Both the position numbers and the translations under genes were made by a program. A model generated the notes under the pieces. It was given only the letters and a program-made list of their open reading frames with translations. It did not search any database and was not told where the DNA came from. From Sulfuricystis sp964478415 (lineage in GTDB: Bacteria; Pseudomonadota; Gammaproteobacteria; Burkholderiales; Rhodocyclaceae): a stretch of DNA of 20,403 nucleotides. The stretch is taken from NCBI GenBank assembly GCA_964478415.1, contig CAYZII010000041.1, positions 1 to 20,403 on the forward strand. Reading direction: 5' to 3'. Below, piece after piece: positions 8,601 through 16,386 of the stretch (positions are counted from its first letter, which is position 1; each line of letters opens with the position of its first letter).

Positions 8601-8751
8601 CAACAGCCGCCATGCGATCGGCACTGGCGTGGTCGGCGGCATGCTGGGAGCCACCGTGCTGGCCGTCTTCCTGGTGCCGGTGTTCTTCATCGTCGTGCGG
8701 CGCATTTTCCCGGGCTCGGCCCGCCCTCGTCCGGAGGCTCGCGATGCATAA
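5629..8751 (+). CDS. RND multidrug efflux pump, HAE1 family (AcrB/MexB type)
   Basis: A 1040-residue inner-membrane proton/drug antiporter, close to the 1049 residues of AcrB. It starts three bases after the adaptor stop. The N-terminus FFIDRPIFAWVIALVIILGG is the first membrane helix of the family. The proton-relay residues are present: Asp 407 and Asp 408 in VVDDAIVVVENVERIM, Lys 935 in LSAKNAILIIEFA, and Arg 965 in RLRFRPILMTS, matching AcrB D407, D408, K940 and R971. Two repeats, each with six helices and a large periplasmic loop, are visible. The pump should export hydrophobic and amphiphilic compounds through the adjacent channel. The sequence does not show the substrate range. No defect was seen. 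Confidence 0.96.
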   Translation: MLPRFFIDRPIFAWVIALVIILGGLLSLRLLPVASYPSVAPPALSITLNYPGASAQVVEETAVALIEQEMNGIDNLLYMESSSEQGRGTITLTFKAGTNLDLASVETQNRIKRAEARLPEDVRRLGVTVAKSARNFLMIVSIFSPDKSLDNIALGSFAAANVLESIRRTPGVGEAILFGTEYAMRIWLQPERLQAFNLTPADVAKAVRAQNVQLATGELGALPAVPGQEYAATIVTRSRLATPEEFGEIIVKSDGRGATVRLKDVARVELGAEDYSVAARVDGQPNAAIAVRLAPGANALETAQAVRKTMQELARYFPPGIDWLVPYDTSTFVEISIREVVKTLIEAMILVVLVMYLFLGNWRATFIPAIVVPVALLGGAVGLYFFGYSINVLTLFAMVLAIAIVVDDAIVVVENVERIMREEGLPPREATIKAMGQIFGAIIAITLVLSAVFVPMTFFGGSTGVIYRQFAVTLVLTMLFSALMAMTLTPALCATLLKHEAGARPSSKGFFAAWERFFAATVQRYVAITRRLLGRPGRWLVVFATICAATGWLFMKLPGSFLPSEDQGYFINIVQLPSGATRERTLEVLSAIEQHYLAQKEVEHVIGVAGFSFFGRGQNAAIAFVRLKHWDERPGKESEADSLIRRANQAFSRIKQALIFAINVPPIPELAAVGGFDFRLQDRAGLGREKLLEARNIALGLAGRNPVLAAVRPEGQEPGPQLFLDIDRTKASALGVSLADLNDTLQSALGSAYLNDFVRQGRILRVQMQADAPLRRAPESILRLPVRNALGEMIPLAEFTQAKWIVGSPKLDRYNGLPALKIAGGPAPGHSTGEAMAAMEAIAQQLPPGIGFEWSGTSFEERQSGAQAPFLFAVSLIVVFLCLAALYESWSVPFAVMLVVPLGIFGAALAVTLRGLPNDVYFKVGLIAIIGLSAKNAILIIEFARSLNEQGKALIEATLEACRLRFRPILMTSIAFIFGVLPLAVSTGAGANSRHAIGTGVVGGMLGATVLAVFLVPVFFIVVRRIFPGSARPRPEARDA

Positions 8752-10099
8752 GCTACTGCCTATCGTCACCCTGCTGGCGGGGTGTTCGCTGATCCCGAAC
8801 TACGAACGGCCTGCGTTGCCGACACCCGAGCAGTGGCCGCAGAAAATCGGCGCTGGAAAGACGGCACGTTTTGCGGACTGGCGAGCCTTTTTCACCGATC
8901 CGGCACTGCAGGCAGTGATCGGTGCCGCCCTCGAACACAACCGCGACCTGAAAATCGCCGTCGCCCGCGTCGCGGAAGCGCGTGCGCTGGCCGGGTTGAG
9001 CAACGCCGATCGCTGGCCGACGCTGGACGTTACCTTCCAGGAACAGGCTGCGCGCGTGCCCGGCGATCTGACCAGCAATGGCCGGCCAGCCGTTAGCCAA
9101 CGCTTCGACGCGAACTTGGGCATTACCGCGTTCGAGCTCGATTTCTGGGGGCGGGTGAGAAGCCTCGACAAAGCGGCGCAGGCGAACTTTCTCGCCAGCG
9201 ATTATGCGCGGCGCGCCTTCCAGCTCTCTTTGATCGGCGAGGTCGCCAGTGCCTATTACAGCCTCATCGAGTTTAACGAACGGCTGCGTCTTGCCGAAGC
9301 GACCGTTGCCAGCCGCGCCGAGACTCGCCATCTGATCGAGCGCCGCCGCGATGTCGGACTGGCCACCGATCTCGACTTTCTCGCCGCCGATGGCGCTTGG
9401 CAGGCCGCTCGGGCGGAGCTCGCGAACCTCGCACGGCAAAAGGCGGCGGCGGAGAACGCGTTGCGCCTGCTCGTCGGCGCCGAACCAGCCCTGCCACCCG
9501 TGCCGGGTTTCGGGAAGCTGCCGGAAGTCTCGGTCGGGCTTCCTTCCGAGGTGCTACTTGCGCGTCCAGACGTGATGGCCGCGGAGCAGAAGCTGATCGC
9601 GGCGCACGCGAACATTGGTGCTGCTCGCGCCGCCTTCTTCCCGAAGATCGTCCTGACGGCCGTGGCAGGCACTGCCAGTCCGGCGCTTTCCGGGCTGTTT
9701 GCCGGCGGCAGTGGCGCCTGGAGTTTCGTGCCGGTGCTCAAATGGCCGCTTTTTGACGCCGGCCGTACCGAGGCCAACGTCGATCTCGCCGAAGCGCGCA
9801 AGGACATCGCACTGGCCGAGTACGAAAAGGCGATCCAGCAGGCTTTCCGCGAGGTTGCCGACCTGCTCGCCGCGCGGCAGTATTATGCCGAGCAGCTTAC
9901 CGCGCTTGAAGCGGCGGAAAGCGTGCAGGCGGAGCGGTTGAAACGCGTCACGGCGCGTCATCACGCGGGTGTGGCGAGCTATCTGGAACTGCTCGATGCG
10001 CAGCGCGAGCATTTTGCGGCCCAACAGGCGGTGGTCTCCGCACGACGCGCGCTGGCCGCCAGCGCGGCGAGCCTGTTCAAGGCGCTCGGCGGCGCATGA
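8744..10099 (+). CDS. Outer-membrane efflux channel lipoprotein (OprM/NodT type)
   Basis: A 451-residue TolC-like channel protein that completes the tripartite pump. ATG 8744 lies inside the end of the pump gene (8-base overlap) and follows a GGAGG ribosome binding site. The frame is open further upstream, but only this start gives a signal peptide with a lipobox (LLAGC, Cys 14). The N-terminal NYERPALPTPEQW segment and the phrase ADWRAFFTDPALQAVIGAALEHNRDLKIAVARVAEARA are typical of the family. Two outer-membrane efflux repeats follow, with LDFWGRVRSLDKAAQANF and LLARPDVMAAEQKLIAAHANIGAARAAFFP as hallmark sections of the two halves. It is expected to trimerise into an outer-membrane duct with a long periplasmic helical barrel. 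Confidence 0.95.
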   Translation: MHKLLPIVTLLAGCSLIPNYERPALPTPEQWPQKIGAGKTARFADWRAFFTDPALQAVIGAALEHNRDLKIAVARVAEARALAGLSNADRWPTLDVTFQEQAARVPGDLTSNGRPAVSQRFDANLGITAFELDFWGRVRSLDKAAQANFLASDYARRAFQLSLIGEVASAYYSLIEFNERLRLAEATVASRAETRHLIERRRDVGLATDLDFLAADGAWQAARAELANLARQKAAAENALRLLVGAEPALPPVPGFGKLPEVSVGLPSEVLLARPDVMAAEQKLIAAHANIGAARAAFFPKIVLTAVAGTASPALSGLFAGGSGAWSFVPVLKWPLFDAGRTEANVDLAEARKDIALAEYEKAIQQAFREVADLLAARQYYAEQLTALEAAESVQAERLKRVTARHHAGVASYLELLDAQREHFAAQQAVVSARRALAASAASLFKALGGA

Positions 10100-10111
10100 T
10101 CTGCGTCATGC
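10094..10111 (+). terminator. Hairpin overlapping the efflux operon's last stop codon
   Basis: GCATGA (10094-10099) and TCATGC (10106-10111) form a perfect 6-bp stem around a TCTGCG loop. The left arm contains the TGA stop. No T-tract follows, so it is not a classical intrinsic terminator. It may instead protect the 3' end of the message or assist Rho-dependent termination before hfq. Confidence 0.3.
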
Positions 10112-10119
10112 TAGCTTCC

Positions 10120-10163
10120 CTGGCAAAAATCGGCTACAGTTCGGCTACTTCTATAACCATAAT
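10120..10163 (+). promoter_or_regulatory. Probable hfq promoter region (weak boxes)
   Basis: The 78 bases between the channel gene and hfq contain two -10-like hexamers, TATAAC (10152-10157) and CATAAT (10158-10163), each five of six to consensus. Good -35 boxes at the right spacing are missing; CTGGCA (10120-10125) is too far away. The AT-rich stretch just before hfq still makes this the best place for a promoter. The exact start point cannot be chosen from sequence. Confidence 0.35.
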
Positions 10164-10177
10164 CTTGTGAGGCCATC

Positions 10178-10411
10178 ATGAGCAACAAAGGGCAGATGCT
10201 ACAAGACCCATTTCTGAACACCCTGCGCCGGGAGCACATCCCGGTTTCCATCTATCTCGTCAATGGCATCAAGTTGCAGGGGCAGGTCGAATCCTTCGAC
10301 CAATACGTCGTGTTGCTCAAAAACACAGTGACCCAGATGGTCTACAAGCACGCCATCTCGACCGTGGTGCCTGCACGGCCGGTGAATATCAGCAACGAAC
10401 CCACCGAGTGA
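10178..10411 (+). CDS. hfq: RNA chaperone Hfq
   Basis: A 77-residue Sm-like protein that forms hexameric rings and pairs small regulatory RNAs with mRNAs. The sequence follows the E. coli protein almost residue by residue: GQMLQDPFLNTLRREHIPVSIYLVNGIKLQGQ (Sm1, proximal-face Gln 9), then FDQYVVLLKNTVTQMVYKHAISTVVP (Sm2 motif YKHAIST). Tyr 43 stands where E. coli has Phe 42. The C-terminal tail is short (about 10 residues), as usual in Betaproteobacteria. A TGAGG ribosome binding site lies 7 bases before the ATG. It heads the conserved hfq-hflX-hflK-hflC cluster. Confidence 0.98.
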   Translation: MSNKGQMLQDPFLNTLRREHIPVSIYLVNGIKLQGQVESFDQYVVLLKNTVTQMVYKHAISTVVPARPVNISNEPTE

Positions 10412-10421
10412 GGCCCGTAAG

Positions 10422-10438
10422 CGGCGGGTATTCCGCCG
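10422..10438 (+). promoter_or_regulatory. GC-rich hairpin ending at the hflX start codon
   Basis: CGGCGG (10422-10427) and CCGCCG (10433-10438) form a perfect all-GC 6-bp stem with loop GTATT. The right arm ends one base before the hflX ATG, and the only purine-rich ribosome-binding candidate is in the left arm. It could limit hflX initiation unless ribosomes finishing hfq, 27 bases upstream, open it. No T-tract follows, so it is not an intrinsic terminator. Confidence 0.5.
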
Positions 10439-11629
10439 ATGTTTGAACGTCCACGGGCCGGCGAACAGGCCGTCCTGGTACAGCTCGATTTCGGTACGGG
10501 CGATTTTGCAGAACGCCTTGAAGAGTTCCGGCTGTTGGCTTCCAGCGCCGGGGCCTTCCCTGTGGCCACGATCACCGGCAAACGGGAGCGGCCCGATCCT
10601 GCGACCTATGCCGGCAAGGGCAAGGTCGAGGAAATTCGCGCCGCAGCGCTCGAGCAGGATGCTCAACTCGTGATCTTCAACCACGAGCTTTCCCCTGCCC
10701 AGCAGCGCAACCTCGAAAAGGCCCTCGAGCGGCGTGTCATCGACCGTACCGCCTTGATCCTCGACATCTTCGCGCAGCGTGCGCGCAGTCACGAAGGGAA
10801 ACTTCAGGTGGAGCTCGCCCAGCTCGAACATCAGCGCACGCGCCTGGTGCGCGGCTGGACCCACCTGGAACGGCAAAGAGGCGGCATCGGCCTGCGCGGC
10901 CCCGGCGAAAAGCAGCTCGAAACCGACCGGCGGCTGCTGGGCAAACGCATCGCCGTGCTCAAGGAACGCCTGGCAACGCTGGAACGGCAACGCGGCGTGC
11001 GGCGCAAGGGGCGCAAGCGCAGCGACGTGTTGTCGGTTTCCTTGGTGGGCTATACCAACGCGGGCAAGAGCACGCTGTTCAACGCGCTGACCAAGGCAGG
11101 CACCTATGCGGCCGATCAGTTGTTCGCGACGCTCGACACCACGTCGCGGAAACTCTATGTGCCGACTTGCGAGCTGGAAGACGGCCGTTCCGGCTGTCAG
11201 GTGATCCTCTCCGATACCGTCGGTTTCATCCGTGACCTGCCGCATGCACTGATCGTGGCTTTCCATGCCACGCTGGAGGAGACCGTCCAGGCCGATTTGC
11301 TGTTGCATGTCGTCGATGCGGCGAGCCCCGACCGTGAGCAACAAATGGCCGCGGTGTCCGGCGTGCTTGGCGAGATCGGCGCCGCTGCCGTGCCGCAGAT
11401 CGTGGTGCTGAACAAGATCGATCTGACCGGCCTCAAGCCCGGGGTCGAGCGGGACGAGTGTGATAACATCGCGCGCGTTCGTGTCAGCGCCAAGACCGGC
11501 GCTGGACTCGACCTGTTGCGAGCTGCGCTGGCCGAAATGGCGCGCAAGCTGGCAGCGCCGATCGAAGCACAGACAGTCCATCCCAACGGCGAAGAACATG
11601 ATCATCGGCATCCTGATGTCGCTCAATGA
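10439..11629 (+). CDS. hflX: Ribosome-associated GTPase HflX
   Basis: A 396-residue cytoplasmic GTPase of the Obg-HflX superfamily, known to split or rescue stalled ribosomes, including after heat stress. The N-terminal HflX domain has the YAGKGKVEEI section. A helical linker follows, with IGLRGPGEKQLETDRRLL. The G domain has G1 GYTNAGKST (residues 204-212), G2 in FATLDTTSR, G3 DTVGF and G4 NKID. The N-terminus MFERP...GEQAVLVQLDFG is usual for betaproteobacterial HflX and supports ATG 10439, although the start is occluded by a hairpin. Its 3' end overlaps hflK by 14 bases. The last 15 residues (GEEHDHRHPDVAQ) are rich in His and Asp and lie beyond the conserved domains. Confidence 0.96.
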   Translation: MFERPRAGEQAVLVQLDFGTGDFAERLEEFRLLASSAGAFPVATITGKRERPDPATYAGKGKVEEIRAAALEQDAQLVIFNHELSPAQQRNLEKALERRVIDRTALILDIFAQRARSHEGKLQVELAQLEHQRTRLVRGWTHLERQRGGIGLRGPGEKQLETDRRLLGKRIAVLKERLATLERQRGVRRKGRKRSDVLSVSLVGYTNAGKSTLFNALTKAGTYAADQLFATLDTTSRKLYVPTCELEDGRSGCQVILSDTVGFIRDLPHALIVAFHATLEETVQADLLLHVVDAASPDREQQMAAVSGVLGEIGAAAVPQIVVLNKIDLTGLKPGVERDECDNIARVRVSAKTGAGLDLLRAALAEMARKLAAPIEAQTVHPNGEEHDHRHPDVAQ

Positions 11630-12833
11630 CCACGGCTGGGGCAACGAGCCGGGCCGTGGCGGCGGTCGCAACGGCCCGCCCGATCTCGACGAGCTCTGGC
11701 GCGATTTCAACAAGCGTCTGACCGGCATTCTCGGCAAGAAGCGGGGTGCTGGGAATTCTGGCGGTGGCGACGAAGGCGGGCCGCGCATGCCGAACCTGAC
11801 GCCGGGTCAGTTCGGCGGCGGTATCGGCATGCTGATCGCCCTGATCGCCGTAGTCTGGCTGGCGAGTGGCTTTTACATCGTCGATGCCAGCCAACGCGGC
11901 GTGGTGCTTACGCTGGGCAAGTATTCCGAGACGACCGAACCGGGGCTGCGCTGGCGTTTACCGTGGCCGATCCAGACCCATGAAGTCGTCAATCTCACTG
12001 GCGTGCGCACCATCGAGGTCGGCTATCGCGGCTCGGAAAAGAACAAGGTCCTGAAAGAGGCGCTGATGCTCACCGACGACGAGAACATCGTCAGCGTGCA
12101 GTTCGCGGTGCAGTATCTGCTCAAAGACCCGAAAGCCTATCTGTTCAACAACCGCCAGCCCGACGATGCGGTGATGCAGGCCGCCGAGACTGCGATTCGT
12201 GAGGTGGTGGGCAAGAGCAAGATGGATTTCGTGCTCTACGAAGGACGCGACGTGATCGCCGCCAACACGCAGAAGACGATGCAGGAGATCCTCGACCGCT
12301 ATGGCACCGGCATCCAGATTCGCGCCGTGACGATGCAGAGCACCCAACCGCCCGAACAGGTGCAGGCCGCCTTCGATGACGCCGTCAAGGCCGGCCAGGA
12401 CCGCGAACGCCAGAAAAACGAAGGCGAGGCGTACGCCAATGACGTGATTCCGCGCGCCCGCGGCACGGCTTCGCGCCTGCTGCAGGAAGCGGAAGGCTAC
12501 CGTGCGCGGCTGATTGCCACCGCGGAAGGCGAGGCGGCGCGCTTTGCCAAGCTTTACGGCGAGTATGCCAAGGCGCCGGAGGTGACGCGGCAACGCCTGT
12601 ATCTCGAAACCATGCAGCAGATCTTCGCCCATACCAGCAAGGTGATGATCGATGCAAAGGGGGCGGGCAATTTGCTTTATCTGCCGCTCGACAAACTGAT
12701 GCAGCAGGCTGCGCAGCCTTCGTCTGCGAGCGAGGCGGTGACCGTCGAACGTCCCTCCAATCCGGCTTCCGCACAGGAAAACCGTGAAGTGCCCACGCGT
12801 GGCCAGCTCACGCGCGAACGGGGAGAACGCTGA
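11616..12833 (+). CDS. hflK: HflK, FtsH protease modulator subunit
   Basis: A 405-residue SPFH/prohibitin-domain membrane protein that forms, with HflC, a cage around the FtsH protease and modulates turnover of membrane proteins. The N-terminal cytoplasmic section is Gly-rich with the family phrase PPDLDELWRDFNKRL (residues 21-35). One membrane helix follows (about 68-88), then the periplasmic SPFH domain starting with FYIVDASQRGVVLTLGKY and containing LMLTDDENIVSVQFAVQY. A coiled-coil section (about 265-330) has many Ala, Glu and Arg residues. ATG 11616 was chosen because MSLND...WG is the usual betaproteobacterial start; ATG 11598 in the same frame is an alternative. It overlaps hflX upstream and hflC downstream (TGATG). 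Confidence 0.95.
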   Translation: MSLNDHGWGNEPGRGGGRNGPPDLDELWRDFNKRLTGILGKKRGAGNSGGGDEGGPRMPNLTPGQFGGGIGMLIALIAVVWLASGFYIVDASQRGVVLTLGKYSETTEPGLRWRLPWPIQTHEVVNLTGVRTIEVGYRGSEKNKVLKEALMLTDDENIVSVQFAVQYLLKDPKAYLFNNRQPDDAVMQAAETAIREVVGKSKMDFVLYEGRDVIAANTQKTMQEILDRYGTGIQIRAVTMQSTQPPEQVQAAFDDAVKAGQDRERQKNEGEAYANDVIPRARGTASRLLQEAEGYRARLIATAEGEAARFAKLYGEYAKAPEVTRQRLYLETMQQIFAHTSKVMIDAKGAGNLLYLPLDKLMQQAAQPSSASEAVTVERPSNPASAQENREVPTRGQLTRERGER

Positions 12834-13711
12834 TGCAACGTTTCTCTTTCCTCCTTGGCAGCATTTTTGCCGTTTTCGTCCTGGCGGGGACGATGTTGTT
12901 CACCGTCGATGAGCGTCAGTATGCGATCGTCTTCCAGCTCGGCGAGATCAAGGAAGTGGTCAAGGAACCCGGCCTCAATTTCAAGTGGCCGCTGATCCAG
13001 AACGTGCGCTATTTCGACCGTCGCATCCTGACGCTGGATTCGGTCGAGCCGGAACGTTTCCTGACCGCCGAGAAGAAGCCGGTGCTGGTCGACTCCTTCG
13101 TCAAGTGGCGCATCGCCGACGTGCAGAAGTTCTACATCTCGGTGGGTGGTGACGAGATGCTCGCGCGCACCCGGCTTTCCCAGGTCGTCAATTCCGGCCT
13201 GCGTGAGGAGTTCGGCAAGCGTACCGTGCATGACGTCGTCTCTGGCGAGCGTGACAGGATCATGGCCGAAGTGCAGAAAAAAGCCGATACCGATGCACGC
13301 GCGATCGGTGTCGAGATCGTCGATGTGCGATTGAAGCGCGTCGATCTGCCGCAGGAGGTTTCCGAAGCCGTTTATCGCCGTATGGAGACCGAACGCAAGC
13401 GGGTGGCCAACGAGCTCAGATCCCAGGGTGCCGCCGATGCGGAGAGGATCCGTGCCGATGCGGACAGGCAGCGTGAGGTGATCGTCGCCGAGGCCTATCG
13501 CGAGGCGCAAAAGATCAAAGGCGAGGGCGATGCGAAGGCGGCTGCGATCTACGCCAAGGCGTTCGGCGAGAATCCCGAGTTCTACGCTTTCTACCGCAGC
13601 CTCGAAGCCTATCGCCAGAGTTTCAGCTCCAGGAACGACCTGCTTGTCGTCGATCCGAGCGCCGAGTTCTTCAAGTATCTGAAAAACGGCGCCAAGGGCG
13701 GTGGCAAGTAA
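12833..13711 (+). CDS. hflC: HflC, FtsH protease modulator subunit
   Basis: A 292-residue partner of HflK. A single N-terminal membrane anchor (about residues 5-24) is followed by the SPFH domain: FTVDERQYAIVFQLGEIKEVVKEPGLNFKWPLIQNVRYFD, then LLTLDS-like ILTLDSVEPERFLTAEKKPVLVD. The helical part contains AIGVEIVDVRLKRVDLP and the EAYREAQKIKGEGDAKAA coiled coil, and the protein ends with FYAFYRSLEAYRQSF and LVVDPSAEFFKYL, a standard HflC end. The start codon shares a base with the hflK stop, so the two subunits should be made in balance. Confidence 0.96.
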   Translation: MQRFSFLLGSIFAVFVLAGTMLFTVDERQYAIVFQLGEIKEVVKEPGLNFKWPLIQNVRYFDRRILTLDSVEPERFLTAEKKPVLVDSFVKWRIADVQKFYISVGGDEMLARTRLSQVVNSGLREEFGKRTVHDVVSGERDRIMAEVQKKADTDARAIGVEIVDVRLKRVDLPQEVSEAVYRRMETERKRVANELRSQGAADAERIRADADRQREVIVAEAYREAQKIKGEGDAKAAAIYAKAFGENPEFYAFYRSLEAYRQSFSSRNDLLVVDPSAEFFKYLKNGAKGGGK

Positions 13712-13726
13712 CACTCAGGGCCGTTC

Positions 13727-13909
13727 ATGTCGAACCTCCTGCTGGCGTTCGCGTTGATGCTGATCCTCGAAGGGCTGCTGCCTTTCGCCGCGCCGCGCCT
13801 CTGGCGCGAGACCTTCCGGCGCGCGCTGGAGCTGACCGACGGCCAGTTGCGTTTCGTCGGTCTGATTTCGCTCGGCGTCGGACTGGCACTGCTGCTGTTG
13901 TTCCGGTGA
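13727..13909 (+). CDS. DUF2065 (YjeT-like) small membrane protein
   Basis: A 60-residue membrane micro-protein. Two hydrophobic segments (LLLAFALMLILEGLLPFAAP near the N-terminus and LISLGVGLALLLLF at the C-terminus) flank the family phrase PRLWRETFRRALELTDGQLRFVGL. Function is unknown. It is regularly found next to hflC, which suggests a link with the HflKC-FtsH complex, but this is inference. Its stop codon overlaps the hisZ start (GTGA). Confidence 0.9.
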   Translation: MSNLLLAFALMLILEGLLPFAAPRLWRETFRRALELTDGQLRFVGLISLGVGLALLLLFR

Positions 13910-15072
13910 ACGCGATGCACGCCTGGCTGCTGCCCGAAGGCATCGAAGACCTGCTGCCAGCCGAGGCCGCCCAGATCGAAGCCTTGCGTCGCCGGCTGCT
14001 CGATGAATTCGTGCGTCATGGCTACCAGCTCGTCGCACCGCCACTGCTCGAATTCGCCGACGCCTTGCTCGATGGTGGCGCCAGCGATCTGAATCTCTCC
14101 AGCTTCAAGCTGGTCGACCAGCTCTCCGGGCGCACCTTGGCACTGCGTCCCGACATCACGCCGCAGGTGGCACGCATCGATGCCCATCTACTCAACCGGG
14201 CCGGTGTCGCCCGCTTGTGCTACTGCGGCAGCGTGCTGCATACCCGGCCCGCAGGGCTGTTTTCGTCCCGTGAACCCTTGCAGATCGGCATCGAACTCTA
14301 TGGTCATGCCGGCCTCGAAGCCGATCACGAAGTCATCCGGCTGCTGGCGCGCACCCTCGAGCTGGCCGAACTGCCACCCTCCCGGATCGACCTCGGCCAC
14401 GTCGGCATCTTCCGGGCCTTGGTGGCGGGACGTGGTCTTGCGCCAGAGGCCGAGCTGGCGCTGTTCGAAGCCTTGCAATCCAAGGATCTGCCGACCCTGG
14501 CCGAATTGACCGCACCGCTGCCCGAGACGATACGCGAGGCCCTGCGCGTGTTGCCAACCCTGTATGGCGGCGAGGAAGTGATCCGTGGCGCCTCGGTATG
14601 CCTGCCGATGCTGCCGGAAATCACCCGGGCGCTGGGCGATCTGCAGCGCCTCGCCGGCGAGCTGGCGGATCTGCCCCTATCGTTCGATCTGGCCGAACTG
14701 CGCGGCTACCACTATCACAACGGCGTCGTGTTCGCCGCCTATTGCGCGGACAGCCCGGCAGCCGTCGCCTTGGGCGGGCGCTATGACGGCATCGGGGCGC
14801 GTTTTGGACGGGCGCGGCCGGCGACGGGCTTTTCCCTCGATCTGCGCGCCTTGGCCCGACTGGCGAAGTCGCAAGCGATGCCTGGAGCGATCCTCGCTCC
14901 CTGGCCGGAGGATGCCGCGCTGCAAAGCGAGATCGAACGGCTGCGCGCACAGGGCGAAATCGTCATCACTGCCTTGCCGGGTCACGAGGGCAGCTGGCGG
15001 GAGGCCGGCTGCGACCGCCGCCTGGTGCGGCGCGGCGAGGCATGGATCATTGAACCTTTAGGGGAGAATTGA
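13906..15072 (+). CDS. hisZ: HisZ, ATP phosphoribosyltransferase regulatory subunit
   Basis: A 388-residue paralogue of histidyl-tRNA synthetase that lacks the anticodon-binding domain. It partners the short form of HisG in the first step of histidine synthesis and provides regulation. The N-terminus WLLPEGIEDLLPAEA, motif 2-like TLALRPDITPQVARIDAH and CYCGSVLHTRPAG, and the C-terminal phrase ALGGRYDGIGARFGRARPATGFSLDL are typical of HisZ. GTG 13906 overlaps the DUF2065 stop; ATG 13915 in the same frame is the alternative and would remove three residues. No hisG is present in the window. The location between hflC/DUF2065 and purA is a conserved betaproteobacterial arrangement. Confidence 0.95.
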   Translation: MNAMHAWLLPEGIEDLLPAEAAQIEALRRRLLDEFVRHGYQLVAPPLLEFADALLDGGASDLNLSSFKLVDQLSGRTLALRPDITPQVARIDAHLLNRAGVARLCYCGSVLHTRPAGLFSSREPLQIGIELYGHAGLEADHEVIRLLARTLELAELPPSRIDLGHVGIFRALVAGRGLAPEAELALFEALQSKDLPTLAELTAPLPETIREALRVLPTLYGGEEVIRGASVCLPMLPEITRALGDLQRLAGELADLPLSFDLAELRGYHYHNGVVFAAYCADSPAAVALGGRYDGIGARFGRARPATGFSLDLRALARLAKSQAMPGAILAPWPEDAALQSEIERLRAQGEIVITALPGHEGSWREAGCDRRLVRRGEAWIIEPLGEN

Positions 15073-15075
15073 AGA

Positions 15076-16386
15076 ATGGCCAAGAACGTAGTCGTGGTGG
15101 GCACGCAATGGGGCGACGAGGGCAAGGGCAAGATCGTCGACTGGCTCACCGATCATGCCCAGGCAGTGGTGCGCTACCAGGGCGGCCACAATGCCGGTCA
15201 TACGCTGGTGATCGGTGGCAGGAAGACCGTGCTGCATCTGGTGCCGTCCGGCATCCTGCGTCCAGGCGTGACCTGCTACATCGGCAATGGCGTGGTGCTC
15301 GCGCCGGATGCGCTGATCAAAGAAATCGACGAACTTTCCACTGCCGGTATCGCTGCCGAAGCGCGCGTGAAGATTTCCGAGGCCTGCCCGTTGATCCTGC
15401 CTTACCATCAGGCGCTCGACGTCGCCCGTGAGGCGGCCAAGGGCGCCAAGAAGATCGGTACCACCGGCCGCGGCATCGGCCCGGCCTATGAAGACAAGGT
15501 GGCGCGCCGCGCCCTGCGCGTGCAGGATTTGCTGCGGCCGAAGCGTTTTGCCGAGAAGCTCGGCGAAGTCCTCGACTATCACAACTTCATACTAAAAAAT
15601 TATCTTGGCGCGCAAGCCGTGGATTTCCAGCACGTCTTCGATGGCGCGATGGCGCTGGCGCCGCGCATCACGAAGATGATCGCCGACGTGCCGCGCGCGC
15701 TCTACGATGCCCACAATGCCGGCGCCAACATCCTGTTCGAAGGAGCGCAAGGTACGCTGCTCGACATCGATCACGGCACCTATCCGTATGTCACCTCGTC
15801 GAACTGTGTCGCCGGTGGCGCCTCGACCGGCGCCGGGGTCGGGCCCGGCATGTTGCACTATGTGCTGGGTATCACCAAGGCCTACACGACACGTGTCGGC
15901 TCGGGTCCGTTCCCGACCGAGCTGTATGACGCCGCCGAGAAACAGGATCCGGTCGGCAAGCACATGGCCGACAAAGGTCACGAATTCGGCGCGACGACGG
16001 GACGCGCACGCCGCTGCGGCTGGTTCGACGCCGCGGCACTGAAGCGCTCGATCCAGATCAACGGCGTCTCCGGCCTGTGTGTGATGAAACTCGACGTGCT
16101 CGATGGCCTGGAGGAAATGAAGATCTGTACCGGCTACAAACTCGACGGCCAGTTCACCGACATCCTGCCGGTCGGTGCCGACGAACTGGAACGCTGCGAG
16201 CCGGTCTATGAATCGATGCCGGGCTGGAAGGAAAGCACCGTCGGCATCAAGAGCTTCGAAGCTCTGCCGCGCGCGGCGCAGAATTACATCAAGCGCATGG
16301 AAGAGCTCTGCGGCGTGCCGGTCGACATGATTTCCACCGGCCCCGATCGCGAGGAAACGATCGTGCTGCGTCACCCGTTCAAATAA
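15076..16386 (+). CDS. purA: Adenylosuccinate synthetase PurA
   Basis: A 436-residue cytoplasmic enzyme that joins IMP and aspartate, using GTP, to make adenylosuccinate on the route to AMP. The GTP-binding and catalytic N-terminus GTQWGDEGKGK carries Asp 14, and GGHNAGHT carries His 42, the two catalytic residues. Other conserved parts are GTTGRGIGPAYEDK, FEGAQGTLLDIDHGTYPYVTSSN, VGSGPFPTEL, TTGRARRCGWFD, and near the end STGPDREETI. It starts three bases after the hisZ stop behind a purine-rich ribosome binding site (AGGGGAG). The length is normal and no defect was seen. Confidence 0.98.
   Translation: MAKNVVVVGTQWGDEGKGKIVDWLTDHAQAVVRYQGGHNAGHTLVIGGRKTVLHLVPSGILRPGVTCYIGNGVVLAPDALIKEIDELSTAGIAAEARVKISEACPLILPYHQALDVAREAAKGAKKIGTTGRGIGPAYEDKVARRALRVQDLLRPKRFAEKLGEVLDYHNFILKNYLGAQAVDFQHVFDGAMALAPRITKMIADVPRALYDAHNAGANILFEGAQGTLLDIDHGTYPYVTSSNCVAGGASTGAGVGPGMLHYVLGITKAYTTRVGSGPFPTELYDAAEKQDPVGKHMADKGHEFGATTGRARRCGWFDAAALKRSIQINGVSGLCVMKLDVLDGLEEMKICTGYKLDGQFTDILPVGADELERCEPVYESMPGWKESTVGIKSFEALPRAAQNYIKRMEELCGVPVDMISTGPDREETIVLRHPFK

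Noticed and set aside
10199..11788. A 529-codon open frame on the minus strand, opposite hfq and hflX
   Set aside because: The plus strand encodes unmistakable Hfq and HflX; the antisense frame is a codon-bias artefact.
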